From SIG565 sp964607025 (lineage in GTDB: Bacteria > Bacillota > Clostridia > Oscillospirales > Acutalibacteraceae): a DNA stretch of 49,175 nt. A program made the position numbers and the translations under genes. Of this stretch, positions 1 to 8,284 are shown piece after piece (within the stretch, counting starts at the first letter, position 1; each line of letters opens with the position of its first letter). The notes under the pieces are model-generated. The model saw only the letters and a list, made by a program, of their open reading frames with translations. It did no database searches and had not been told where the DNA came from. Location of the stretch: the NCBI GenBank assembly GCA_964607025.1, contig CAZSIL010000014.1:1-49175 (forward strand), given 5' to 3'.

Positions 1-184
1 GTGACTTTTAAATTATAATACTCACTAAAATGTATGTCAAGAAAATATTGGGAATATTTTTTGAATATCGAAAAATAAAAGTCTTGTTTAAGAATCTATC
101 AACCCTAAATATTTTGTTGCTTTATACGAATGTTTATTGTATAATTAATAAGAAATATTTATCTGTTTTTTGGAGATGATTCCT

Positions 185-1654
185 TTGAAAATAATGCTTA
201 TCAATCCTAAACTCCCGGTATTTATGCGAATGCCTTCTTTACCTTTGGGACTGATTTCTATAGCCAGTTACTTGCAACATCACGGTCATAAAGTTAAATT
301 GATTGAAACTCTGGTAGAAGATAATGACATAGAAGAGGCAATCAAAGACTATAAACCTGATATTATAGGTATTACAGCCATGTCCTTTCTTGCAGGTATA
401 GAAGCAAAAGAGATTACAGCGCTTGCACATAAGTATAATATCACTGTTGTTTGGGGCGGACAAGCTGCGAGTGCAATGCCCGAAATGATATTAAAAGAGG
501 CTTCACCTGATTATATCACATTGGGTGAGGGTGAGGTTACTTGGTTAGAACTTGTAAATACACTTGAAAATGGTGGCGATGTATCCAAGGTCGCTGGTCT
601 TGCTTATATGAACGGCTCGGAGTTTGTTCGTACAGCTCAGCGACCGGTTGCCGATATTTCTCTTTTCCCTGATATCGATTGGAGTTTTGTAAATGTTGAA
701 AAATATTTTTCAACATTCTTCAATTGTGACAAAATGCTATATCTTCACGCTACAAAGGGTTGCCCGGCACAATGTACCTTCTGTTCAAATCAGCAATTTC
801 ATCAGTCTAAGAACAGATGTCGTAATGTGGAGCAGATACTCAGGGATATTGATTATCTTTACGAGCATGGAACGAATGGAATTTATTTTTCTGATGAACT
901 TTGGATGCCCAATAGAACACAAAGAACACAGTTCTGTAATATGATGATAGAACGCAACTACAACCTTGTCTGGGGGTGTCAGATGCGTCTGGGTGTACTT
1001 AACGAAAGTGATATTGAACTAATGTATAAAGCGGGTTGCCGTTGGATTCTTTTTGGAATTGAAAGTGGTAATCCCGAAAGAATTAAGCTAATTAAGAAGA
1101 ATATTGATTTGAGTATAGCTAAAGAAACTGTACAGTGGTGTGAAAAGAACGGAATAACTGTACAGGCGTCGTTTATTGTAGGTTATCCTGATGAAACGGC
1201 TGAAGAAATCAAAAATACAATTACTTTTGCAGATTCCCTCGGTGCAAGTTTAGTTGTTATGAATATTCTGATTCCATTGCCCAATTCTGAAATTTATAAT
1301 TATGCCAAAACAAACGGACTTTTTGAATATCCTGGGACGATTAAAGAAATGGCATTTGAAATTGAACAGCGCATATCCGATAATGTGATTGTTAATTTTT
1401 CTAAGGTACCGGATATTGATTTGAAGGTTGTTCATTATTACTATCAATGGAAAGCTTTTGCTGGCAAAGGTTCGGTTAATAATGAATCTTATGGTATTGT
1501 GAAAAAAATGGCAAGTGACACAATTGACAGAATTTTCAAACATGGTATAAAAGGCTTTTTCTATGGTATATATTCTTCAGTTAAGCAATTTTTAAGTGTA
1601 TTCTTTTATTCACACGCGTTCAGAAAAATTCTTAAAAAATATGGTCTGAAATAA
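185..1654 (+). CDS. B12-binding domain radical SAM protein
   Basis: A cobalamin-binding domain (about residues 1-130, with PSLPLG near the start and a GEGE motif) precedes a radical-SAM core whose CxxxCxxC cluster motif (CPAQCTFC) lies at about residues 193-200. The family binds a [4Fe-4S] cluster, SAM and usually cobalamin, and often performs methylations or ring rearrangements; the substrate here cannot be read from sequence. I chose the TTG at 185 because GGAG at 172-175 sits nine bases upstream and the protein then opens with the typical (M)KIMLINP. An in-frame TTG at 170 would place the ribosome site inside the gene. The C-terminal ~90 residues are basic and hydrophobic and could sit on the membrane. 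It is a single-gene unit, with tRNA-Pro convergent downstream and no pathway neighbours. Confidence 0.85.
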   Translation: MKIMLINPKLPVFMRMPSLPLGLISIASYLQHHGHKVKLIETLVEDNDIEEAIKDYKPDIIGITAMSFLAGIEAKEITALAHKYNITVVWGGQAASAMPEMILKEASPDYITLGEGEVTWLELVNTLENGGDVSKVAGLAYMNGSEFVRTAQRPVADISLFPDIDWSFVNVEKYFSTFFNCDKMLYLHATKGCPAQCTFCSNQQFHQSKNRCRNVEQILRDIDYLYEHGTNGIYFSDELWMPNRTQRTQFCNMMIERNYNLVWGCQMRLGVLNESDIELMYKAGCRWILFGIESGNPERIKLIKKNIDLSIAKETVQWCEKNGITVQASFIVGYPDETAEEIKNTITFADSLGASLVVMNILIPLPNSEIYNYAKTNGLFEYPGTIKEMAFEIEQRISDNVIVNFSKVPDIDLKVVHYYYQWKAFAGKGSVNNESYGIVKKMASDTIDRIFKHGIKGFFYGIYSSVKQFLSVFFYSHAFRKILKKYGLK

Positions 1655-1738
1655 TAGCGATAAATAAACGGAACATTGGGCATTTCTGAAAATGAAAAGT
1701 GCACTCGAAAATACGAGCGAAAAAAAGGTGGAAATAAA

Positions 1739-1766
1739 AGAAATCCCTATATTTCAAGGGATTTCT
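1739..1766. terminator. hairpin downstream of the B12 radical SAM gene
   Basis: The arms AGAAATCCCT (1739-1748) and AGGGATTTCT (1757-1766) form a perfect 10-bp stem. There is no clear U-tract, so it is either a weak terminator or a transcript-end structure. Confidence 0.45.
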
Positions 1767-1829
1767 CGTGTATCAATACCGTGATACTTAGGTGGTCGAG
1801 TGGAACTCTTAATATCCGAACTGTTAGAA

Positions 1830-1862
1830 AGCGAGTCCGAACCTAAAAAGTTCGGACTCGCT
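1830..1862 (-). terminator. terminator of tRNA-Pro
   Basis: A perfect 13-bp inverted repeat, AGCGAGTCCGAAC (1830-1842) and its complement (1850-1862), with a seven-base loop, lies directly beyond the CCA end of tRNA-Pro. The U-run after the stem is short (TTTC). Confidence 0.75.
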
Positions 1863-1867
1863 GATTT

Positions 1868-1944
1868 TGGTCGAGGTGACAGGACTTGAACCTGCGGCCT
1901 CTGCGTCCCGAACGCAGCGCTCTACCAAACTGAGCCACACCTCG
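1868..1944 (-). tRNA. tRNA-Pro(CGG)
   Basis: The reverse strand folds as a full cloverleaf. The acceptor CGAGGTG pairs with CACCTCG, the D arm is GGCTCAGTTTGGTAGAGC, the anticodon stem CTGCG/CGCAG carries loop TTCGGGA (anticodon CGG), and the T arm is GCAGG-TTCAAGT-CCTGT. A73 and an encoded CCA follow. Its only consensus promoter lies about 400 bp upstream (2371-2399), beyond two repeats of its own 5' end. Confidence 0.95.
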
Positions 1945-2341
1945 AAATACTAAGTTTTATTTAATTGGTTATTTTTAATGAGTATGTGCAGAGCGCTGCT
2001 ACGCAGATTACTCTTGCGGTGCCCGAAATTTTTTACCACTTGGAGCGTGGAAAAAATTCGACCGCGGCGCCATTTCGGTCTTCCTTAATCTGCCACAGGC
2101 AGCGGTCGACCTCAAAGCTACCAAACTGAGCCACACCTCGAAATACTAAGTTTTATTTAATTGGTTATTTTTAATGAGTATGTGCAGAGCGCTGCTACGC
2201 AGCTTACTCTTGCGGTGCCCGAAATTTTTTACCACTTGGAGCGTGGAAAAATTTCGACCGCGGCGCCATTTCGGTCTTCCTTAATCTGCTACAGGCAGCG
2301 GTCGACCTCAAAGCTACCAAACTGAGCCACACCTCGAAATA
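1924..2341 (-). repeat. 196-bp tandem repeat carrying 5' fragments of tRNA-Pro
   Basis: Two near-identical 196-bp units (1924-2119 and 2120-2315) and a partial third (2316-2341) lie upstream of tRNA-Pro. Each begins with the tRNA 5' end (23 nt, acceptor strand through D arm, ending GGTAG) but lacks the rest. On the + strand each unit then has an AT-rich spacer, AGAGCGCTGC (an inverted copy of the next tRNA bases), and a hairpin-forming core. The core runs from CTTGCGGTGCCCGAAATT, through ACTTGGAGCGTGG, to TTCGACCGCGGCGCC. The units differ at only a few bases. Transcription from the promoter at 2371-2399 would carry two truncated tRNA 5' halves ahead of the real tRNA. The same core recurs beside tRNA-Leu. 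Confidence 0.85.
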
Positions 2342-2370
2342 ACAAGTCGAATTGTTTTTGCGACCTATTA

Positions 2371-2399
2371 ATTATATTAAAAACAATTCGACTTGTCAA
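2371..2399 (-). promoter_or_regulatory. consensus sigma-A promoter of tRNA-Pro, inside an inverted repeat
   Basis: On the reverse strand TTGACA (2394-2399) is followed by a 17-bp spacer and TATAAT (2371-2376), a perfect consensus. A perfect 18-bp inverted repeat (2342-2359 and 2379-2396) spans the end of the -35, the spacer and the transcript start, ending 5 nt before the first tRNA 5' fragment. Confidence 0.85.
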
Positions 2400-2412
2400 T
2401 ACCTTTTTATGC

Positions 2413-4263
2413 TTATTTTTTCTTTTTGTTTCGGGCTGTTTTTGTGCGGTTTTGCGGTTGGCGTGTGTGCAATGGAGCCACAAGACAGCCCGGCTTTGTA
2501 CCTATTAAATCATAGCGGTTAGCACGTTTTAATGCGGATATAACCTTTTCTCTGTTTTCAGGAAGATAGTATTGCAAGAGTGCTCGTTGTTCTGCCTTTT
2601 CCTGAGCCGAGCGCGGTACATAAACCTTTTCCATAGTATATGGGTCAAGTCCCGTATAAAACATACAGGTTGAAACGGTTCCCGGAGTGGGGTAAAAGTC
2701 CTGCACCTGTTCGGGATGTAATCCCTCTTTTTTAAGAAACTGTGCTAACTCAATAGCGTCATTTACAGTGCTGCCCGGATGAGATGACATAAGATATGGC
2801 ACCAAAAACTGCTTTTTACCCACGCTTTTTGTGAGTGTATAAAAGCGGTTTTTAAATTTATTATATGTTTCAATACTCGGCTTACCCATACGCTTTAAAA
2901 CGTTGTTAGAACAGTGTTCTGGGGCTACTTTTAACTGACCGCTTATGTGGTGGGTGATGAGTTCTTTGAAGAAAGTTTCGTCGCTATCTGCCACAAGGTA
3001 ATCAAATCGGATACCCGAACGTATAAATACCTTTTTAACCTTATCAATCTTACGGAGTTTTCTGAGCAGTTCGAGATAGTCGGAGTGGTCAACCTTGACC
3101 GCCTTACAAACACTAGGAGCCAAGCACTTTTTATCTTTGCATAAACCACCGCTTAATTGCTTATCGCAGGACGGAAAACGGAAATTGGCAGTAGGTCCGC
3201 CAACATCGTGTATATAACCTTTGAAATCGGGCATTTTGGTAATTTCTTTAACTTCGTTTATTACAGATTCGTGACTGCGCGATGAAATTTGTCTGCCTTG
3301 ATGATAGGCCAAAGCGCAAAAGTTACAAGCGCCAAAACAACCGCGGTTATGGATAACCGAGAATTTAACTTCTGCTATACCCGGAACTCCGCCCAAAGCT
3401 TTATAAGATGGGTGATAATTACGCATAAAGGGTAGTGCATATACTGCGTCCATTTCTTCCGTAGTAAGCGGTGGCATAGGAGGATTTTGTACCACGATAA
3501 ATTTACCGTGACGTTGAATAACGGTTTTGCCGCGCACCGCATCGTGTTCGTTTTGTTGTATGCGGCAGGAGAGGGCATACTGCTTTTTGCCCGATTCGGT
3601 GGGTTCTTTAACGATTTCATAGGCAGGACACTCAGCGCAAGGGCGAGGAGTATAATCCGTCGTATTAACCTTAAAACAGGTACCGAGAACGTTATTGATT
3701 TCTTCGATTTTTTCGCCCGAATTTAATCGGTCAGCAATTTCCACACAGTGTTTTTCACCCATACCGTACATAAGCAGGTCGGCGTCGCTATCAATAAGAA
3801 TTGATGGGAGCACAGCATCAAGCCAGTAGTCATAATGGGCAAAACGGCGAAGCGACGCTTCAATACCGCCGATGCATATAGGCGTATCACCAAAGAGTTG
3901 ACGAAGCTTTTGGCAGTATACGGTTACCGCTCTGTCAGGACGGGCGCCGCTCTTACCGCCTGGGGTATAAGCATCGTCGCTACGGCGCTTTTTTGCGGCG
4001 GTGTAGTGTGCGACCATAGAGTCGATATTACCCGAATTAACAAAAAAAGCAAGACGCGGTTTGCCAAAAATCATATAATCACTATCATTTTTTGGTTGTG
4101 ATATAATACACACCTTGTAGCCGCGGCTTTCAAGTACGCGTGAGATTATAGCAGTGCCAAAACTCGGGTGGTCCACATACGCGTCTCCCGTAACTATGAT
4201 TATATCGGCGAAATCCCATCCGCGTTCCAACATCTCAACTTTTGTTATCGGTAAAAAAGGCAT
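2413..4263 (-). CDS. YgiQ family radical SAM protein
   Basis: This 616-residue protein matches the UPF0313/YgiQ family. It opens with the family's MPFLP segment, has a conserved N-terminal domain (GDAYVDHPSFG, GGIEASLRR) and a radical-SAM CxxxCxxC motif (CFGACNFC) at about residues 309-316, then a C-terminal extension ending in a basic tail. The reaction is unknown. The ATG at 4263 is preceded by AAGGAA; a longer reading to 4431 would add 56 low-complexity residues not expected in the family. It is transcribed alone, towards tRNA-Pro. The 18-bp inverted repeat at 2342-2396 may help end its transcript, although it lacks a U-tract. Confidence 0.9.
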   Translation of the reverse strand: MPFLPITKVEMLERGWDFADIIIVTGDAYVDHPSFGTAIISRVLESRGYKVCIISQPKNDSDYMIFGKPRLAFFVNSGNIDSMVAHYTAAKKRRSDDAYTPGGKSGARPDRAVTVYCQKLRQLFGDTPICIGGIEASLRRFAHYDYWLDAVLPSILIDSDADLLMYGMGEKHCVEIADRLNSGEKIEEINNVLGTCFKVNTTDYTPRPCAECPAYEIVKEPTESGKKQYALSCRIQQNEHDAVRGKTVIQRHGKFIVVQNPPMPPLTTEEMDAVYALPFMRNYHPSYKALGGVPGIAEVKFSVIHNRGCFGACNFCALAYHQGRQISSRSHESVINEVKEITKMPDFKGYIHDVGGPTANFRFPSCDKQLSGGLCKDKKCLAPSVCKAVKVDHSDYLELLRKLRKIDKVKKVFIRSGIRFDYLVADSDETFFKELITHHISGQLKVAPEHCSNNVLKRMGKPSIETYNKFKNRFYTLTKSVGKKQFLVPYLMSSHPGSTVNDAIELAQFLKKEGLHPEQVQDFYPTPGTVSTCMFYTGLDPYTMEKVYVPRSAQEKAEQRALLQYYLPENREKVISALKRANRYDLIGTKPGCLVAPLHTRQPQNRTKTARNKKKK

Positions 4264-4374
4264 ATAAAAATTCCTTTCAGTATAAATCATACTAATTTTA
4301 TCACAAAAGCAGTTCTTAATCAACTTTAATATTTTTAAAAAGACAAACATATATTTTTGTTGGAGGTAAAATAT

Positions 4375-5082
4375 ATGTTGCAAAAATTGAAAGAAACTTT
4401 CAGTGCGCCGTTTGCGGTTTTTGTTTTGCAAGTGTCGTTTGTGGCGGTGATAATAGTATCGGTAACGGCGGTAAAATTCTTGGGCGGGGATATTTACACC
4501 GATTTAAAACAGTGGTACATAGTAAATTTTAACGATGATACTGATGTAAACGAGGTGATTAATCCCGAAAGCGAATCGCCCAAAACCACACAAGAGATAG
4601 AAAAAAGCAATACTGAAAAACAAACACAAAATATGGATGCTTTACCGACTGTGACAAATACAGTTTTACAAACCACTAAAACTGGCGGTGTGAATTCAAT
4701 GTGTCTGCCCCTTCAAAACGGCACCGTTACATCTGAATTCGGCGGACGTATAAACCCAATAACAAATGCATCAGAAAAACATAAAGGACTTGATTTGTCG
4801 GCACCATACGGAAGCAGTATTTATGCCGCGGCGGACGGCGAAGTAATACTTGCACAAAATAGCAGTAGTTATGGCAATTACATAATAATTAATCACGGCG
4901 GCGGACTTAAAACCTTGTATGCCCATTGCAGTGAATTACTGATAGAAAAAGGGGACATCGTTAAAAAAAGTCAGGTAATAGCAAAGGTTGGTTCAACGGG
5001 ACAGTCAACACGTTCCCATCTGCATTTTGAAGTTATTTTAAATGAGCAGTATTTAAACCCGAGTTGGCTTATAAATTGGTAA
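4375..5082 (+). CDS. membrane-anchored M23 (LytM-type) peptidase, SpoIVFA-like position
   Basis: An N-terminal membrane segment (about residues 13-37) is followed by a low-complexity Thr/Glu-rich linker and a C-terminal M23 domain (about 110-230). All expected zinc/catalytic elements are visible: HKGLD (HxxxD), YAHC, and HLHF (HxH). It therefore looks able to cleave peptidoglycan cross-bridges, unlike degenerate family members. The ATG at 4375 follows GGAGG at 4362-4366. The next gene, 10 bp downstream, is an M50 protease; an M23-like protein beside an M50 protease is the arrangement of spoIVFA-spoIVFB, so a role in forespore/mother-cell signalling is inferred. A general cell-wall hydrolase is the alternative. 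Confidence 0.8.
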   Translation: MLQKLKETFSAPFAVFVLQVSFVAVIIVSVTAVKFLGGDIYTDLKQWYIVNFNDDTDVNEVINPESESPKTTQEIEKSNTEKQTQNMDALPTVTNTVLQTTKTGGVNSMCLPLQNGTVTSEFGGRINPITNASEKHKGLDLSAPYGSSIYAAADGEVILAQNSSSYGNYIIINHGGGLKTLYAHCSELLIEKGDIVKKSQVIAKVGSTGQSTRSHLHFEVILNEQYLNPSWLINW

Positions 5083-5092
5083 AGGAAACATT

Positions 5093-5686
5093 ATGAAGAT
5101 AAAAATTTTCGGAACAAAAATCAATATTACTTTTTACTTTTTTGCGTTTTTAACACTACTGGTATTTACAGATAAAAGCGGATATTTTATACCCATGGTT
5201 GTAGCGGTGATTATTCACGAAGTGGCGCACTTATTAACAATGCATCTTGTTGGTTGCGCACCAACTGAAATTGTGCTGATTCCCGCAAGTATCCGTATAG
5301 TGCGTGGATTTGCCGTAAAAGATTCGCACGAAATTGCAATATCACTCTCAGGTCCACTCGCTAATATCGTGTTTTTTTGTATCTTTTATCTATGCTTTTT
5401 ATTATTTTCACATAATAAACTGCTCGATTTTGCAATAATAAATCTGCTTATCGGTGCGTTCAATTTACTGCCTGTTAAAGGGCTTGACGGCGGTATAGTT
5501 TTAAGGAAAATATGCGAAATATTTATGAGCGAACAAAAAGCAAAACTAACAGTAAATTTTTGTGCGCTGTTTTTAGCAGCATTACTTATATTTTTCGGCA
5601 TAAAAATTTTTAGCAGTGGGTCTGGTAATTTTACACCCATTATTCTAGGGATTTATCTAATCTTATCGGTAATGGTTAAATTTTAG
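5093..5686 (+). CDS. M50 site-2 protease, SpoIVFB-like
   Basis: This 197-residue, mostly hydrophobic protein has the zinc motif HEVAH (HExxH) inside a membrane helix at about residues 42-46 and a second M50 motif, GLDGG, near residue 127. The short length and four to six membrane segments fit SpoIVFB-type intramembrane proteases, which release pro-sigma-K in the mother cell. AAAGGAAA precedes the ATG. It is the second gene of a two-gene unit with the M23 peptidase. Family membership is secure; the SpoIVFB assignment rests on that neighbour and on sporulation genes elsewhere in the window. Confidence 0.82.
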   Translation: MKIKIFGTKINITFYFFAFLTLLVFTDKSGYFIPMVVAVIIHEVAHLLTMHLVGCAPTEIVLIPASIRIVRGFAVKDSHEIAISLSGPLANIVFFCIFYLCFLLFSHNKLLDFAIINLLIGAFNLLPVKGLDGGIVLRKICEIFMSEQKAKLTVNFCALFLAALLIFFGIKIFSSGSGNFTPIILGIYLILSVMVKF

Positions 5687-5701
5687 GTTGCAAGATGGAG
5701 A

Positions 5702-5734
5702 AAAAAATAGTATCATATTTATATACTATTTTTT
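5702..5734 (+). terminator. terminator after the M23/M50 pair
   Basis: The AT-rich 12-bp stem AAAAAATAGTAT (5702-5713) / ATACTATTTTTT (5723-5734) ends in a T-run. The next gene's ribosome site (GGAG) follows at once, so some readthrough is possible. Confidence 0.55.
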
Positions 5735-5744
5735 GGAGTAGATT

Positions 5745-7586
5745 ATGGATAAAAAGCAACTAGAAAAATTAATGTTGAGTGTTCAGAAGCCCGGTAGATA
5801 CTCGGGCGGGGAAATCAATAGTGTTATTAAAGACAAAGCGGCGGTGGACGTGCGCTTTGCTTTTTGTTTTCCTGATACGTATGAGATAGGTATGTCGCAC
5901 CTTGGGATGAAAATTCTTTATTCGCAGTTCAATTCACGTGATGATATTTGGTGTGAGCGCGTATTTGCGCCGTGGGTGGATTTTGAGCAGATTATGCGAG
6001 ATAATGATATTCCGCTTTTCGCACTTGAGAGCCGCGACCCGATTAAAGATTTTGATATTATCGGCTTCACGCTGCAATATGAATTAAGCTATACAAACGT
6101 TGTAAATATGCTGTCACTCGCGGGGATACCACTTAAAAGCAAAGACCGAAAAACACTAGCCCCTCTCGTGGTGGCGGGTGGTCCTTGCGCTTGTAACCCC
6201 GAGCCGATAGCTGATTTTATCGACCTGTTTTTCTTGGGTGAGGGCGAAGAGGTTGATTTAGAATTAATTGATTTGTATAAAAAATACGGCAAAAACGGGG
6301 ACAAGCAGGCGTTTTTACGCGACGCTGCAAAAATCCCCGGTGTGTACGTACCGTCGCTATATGATATAGAATATAACGCTGATAACACAATTAAATGCAT
6401 CACCGCAAAAGGCGATGCCCCAAAAACTATTCGCAAAAGGATAATTGACGATATGGATGCCGTTTTTTATCCTGATAAATTTGTGGTGCCGTATATCGAG
6501 ATAGTTCACGACCGCGCTGTGCAGGAAATTTTTCGAGGTTGTATACGCGGTTGCCGTTTTTGTCAGGCGGGGTATATTTATAGACCTGTCAGAGAAAAAT
6601 CTCCTGAAACCGCAAATCGACAGGCAATGGATTTGTGTCGTAACACGGGGTATGATGAAATATCGTTGTCATCACTCAGTACCAGTGACTATACAGACCT
6701 TGAACCGCTTCTAAATTCTATGCTTGATTGGGCAAACAAAGATAATGTCAGCTTGTCACTGCCTTCGCTTCGTGTTGATAACTTTTCAAAAGAGTTATTG
6801 GATAAGATTAATCACGTGCGAAAAAGCGGTCTTACCTTTGCCCCTGAAGCGGGAACACAGCGCCTTCGCGACGTAATCAATAAAAACGTTACCGAAGAAG
6901 AAATTATGCGTACCTGCCTTATGGCATTTGAAGGCGGCTACACTTCGGTTAAATTATACTTTATGTTGGGCCTTCCCACCGAAACCGATGATGATATACG
7001 CGGCATCACCGAGCTTGGCCAAAAAATAGTGAATTTATTCTATAATATGGAAAACAAACCAAAGGGCAAGAGTGTAAACGTTTCTATCAGTGTATCTACA
7101 TTTGTACCGAAACCCTTTACTCCTTTCCAGTTTGAGCCGCAGATTACTATCGATGAAATGCGCCGCCGCCAAAAGTTACTCAGAGACAGTGTAACCACAA
7201 AAAAGGTATCGGTTAGTTGGCACGAATCATCGGTGAGTTTTTTAGAAGGTGTTTTTGCGCGTGGTGACCGCCGCTTATCAAAGGTTATTGAAACTGCATT
7301 AGAAAAAGGATGCCGTTTTGACGGCTGGGATGAGTGCTTTTCGCTCGATAAATGGCTTGAAGCATTTAGTGAGTGTGGCGTTGACCCCGTTTTTTATACA
7401 AGCCGTGAGCGCGGTTTTGATGAAGTCTTGCCTTGGGAACATCTAGACTATGGTATAACCAAGCAGTTTTTAATTGAGCAGGACAAGTTAGCGCATAACG
7501 AATTAACAACACCTAACTGTCGCGAAAAGTGTTCGAATTGCGGTGCGACCTGCTTTAAGGGAGGGGTTTGTTTTGAGAAACGTTAG
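5745..7586 (+). CDS. TIGR03960-type B12-binding radical SAM protein
   Basis: This 613-residue protein has an N-terminal cobalamin-binding-like region (motifs GMSHLG, GGPCACNPEP, GEGEE), a radical-SAM core with CIRGCRFC (about residues 266-273), and a C-terminal cysteine cluster (CREKCSNCGATC) that could hold a further cluster or zinc. It matches the family recorded as TIGR03960, found next to a TIGR03936/DUF2344 partner as here. In other genomes the pair often precedes RNase G and rplU/rpmA, but here a D-Ala-D-Ala carboxypeptidase follows. A role in RNA or ribosome modification has been guessed from context only. The 3' end overlaps the next gene by 14 bp. Confidence 0.9.
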   Translation: MDKKQLEKLMLSVQKPGRYSGGEINSVIKDKAAVDVRFAFCFPDTYEIGMSHLGMKILYSQFNSRDDIWCERVFAPWVDFEQIMRDNDIPLFALESRDPIKDFDIIGFTLQYELSYTNVVNMLSLAGIPLKSKDRKTLAPLVVAGGPCACNPEPIADFIDLFFLGEGEEVDLELIDLYKKYGKNGDKQAFLRDAAKIPGVYVPSLYDIEYNADNTIKCITAKGDAPKTIRKRIIDDMDAVFYPDKFVVPYIEIVHDRAVQEIFRGCIRGCRFCQAGYIYRPVREKSPETANRQAMDLCRNTGYDEISLSSLSTSDYTDLEPLLNSMLDWANKDNVSLSLPSLRVDNFSKELLDKINHVRKSGLTFAPEAGTQRLRDVINKNVTEEEIMRTCLMAFEGGYTSVKLYFMLGLPTETDDDIRGITELGQKIVNLFYNMENKPKGKSVNVSISVSTFVPKPFTPFQFEPQITIDEMRRRQKLLRDSVTTKKVSVSWHESSVSFLEGVFARGDRRLSKVIETALEKGCRFDGWDECFSLDKWLEAFSECGVDPVFYTSRERGFDEVLPWEHLDYGITKQFLIEQDKLAHNELTTPNCREKCSNCGATCFKGGVCFEKR

Positions 7587-8220
7587 AATAATTTATAAAA
7601 AGAAATCCCTTTTAAAGTTTATATCGCATCTTGATATGAATCGATTTATGACAAGGGTTTTGCGGCGCACCGATATACCTTTTTGGTATACCGAGGGGTT
7701 CAACACCCATTTATATATAAATTTCGCTCTGCCGTTATCTCTTGGCTTTGAGAGTGATTATGAAATTATGGACCTTAAGATTACCGATGATGAGTATAGT
7801 TTTGCACAGATAAAAGAGAAGATCGAAAGGGTAATGCCCGAGTATATCGAGATAGTAAGTGTAGCGGCACCGTGGATGAAAAATTCAGAAATCGCATACG
7901 CTGAGTTTTGTATTGAATTTGAAAATGATGATTTTGCCCGTGTGCTAAATGCTTTTTTATCGCGGGAAGAAATTATGATAGAAAAGAAAAATAAAAAGGG
8001 TGTTATTAAAACTGTAAATTTAGCCGAAAAAATCAGGCGGTTCAGTACTTACAACATAGACGGAAAAACAGTTTTGAAAATCACTTTACCAGCTGGCAGC
8101 AGCGAAAACATCAATCCTGTATTGTTGCTTGATGCATTAAAAAATGAGAACGGATATTTGCCCGAATATGATATTATCCGACATAGTGTATTGAACAATA
8201 ATTTAGAATTATTTGTTTAA
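7573..8220 (+). CDS. TIGR03936 family DUF2344 protein
   Basis: This is the DUF2344 'radical SAM-linked' partner, recognised by its opening ISHLDMNRFM, its EGFNTH segment and its length (215 aa). The TTG at 7573 is preceded by a strong GGGAGGGG (7559-7566) and gives the usual (M)RNVRIIYKK opening; an ATG at 7543 would be a 10-residue extension across the ribosome site. It overlaps the upstream radical-SAM gene by 14 bp, which implies translational coupling and probably joint function. No catalytic motif can be named. Confidence 0.85.
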   Translation: MRNVRIIYKKKSLLKFISHLDMNRFMTRVLRRTDIPFWYTEGFNTHLYINFALPLSLGFESDYEIMDLKITDDEYSFAQIKEKIERVMPEYIEIVSVAAPWMKNSEIAYAEFCIEFENDDFARVLNAFLSREEIMIEKKNKKGVIKTVNLAEKIRRFSTYNIDGKTVLKITLPAGSSENINPVLLLDALKNENGYLPEYDIIRHSVLNNNLELFV

Positions 8221-8284
8221 TTGCTATTGCAAAGCAACGGCAAAAAGAATATAATATAATTGTTATATTTTTGGGAGTAAGGAT

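Noticed and set aside
1924..2341. CRISPR array
   Set aside because: The repeat unit is 196 bp with fewer than three copies and no spacer variation; no cas genes are present.
2289..2483. 64-codon reverse ORF across the ygiQ 3' end and tRNA repeat
   Set aside because: It overlaps ygiQ out of frame and continues through the promoter and the tRNA 5' fragment.
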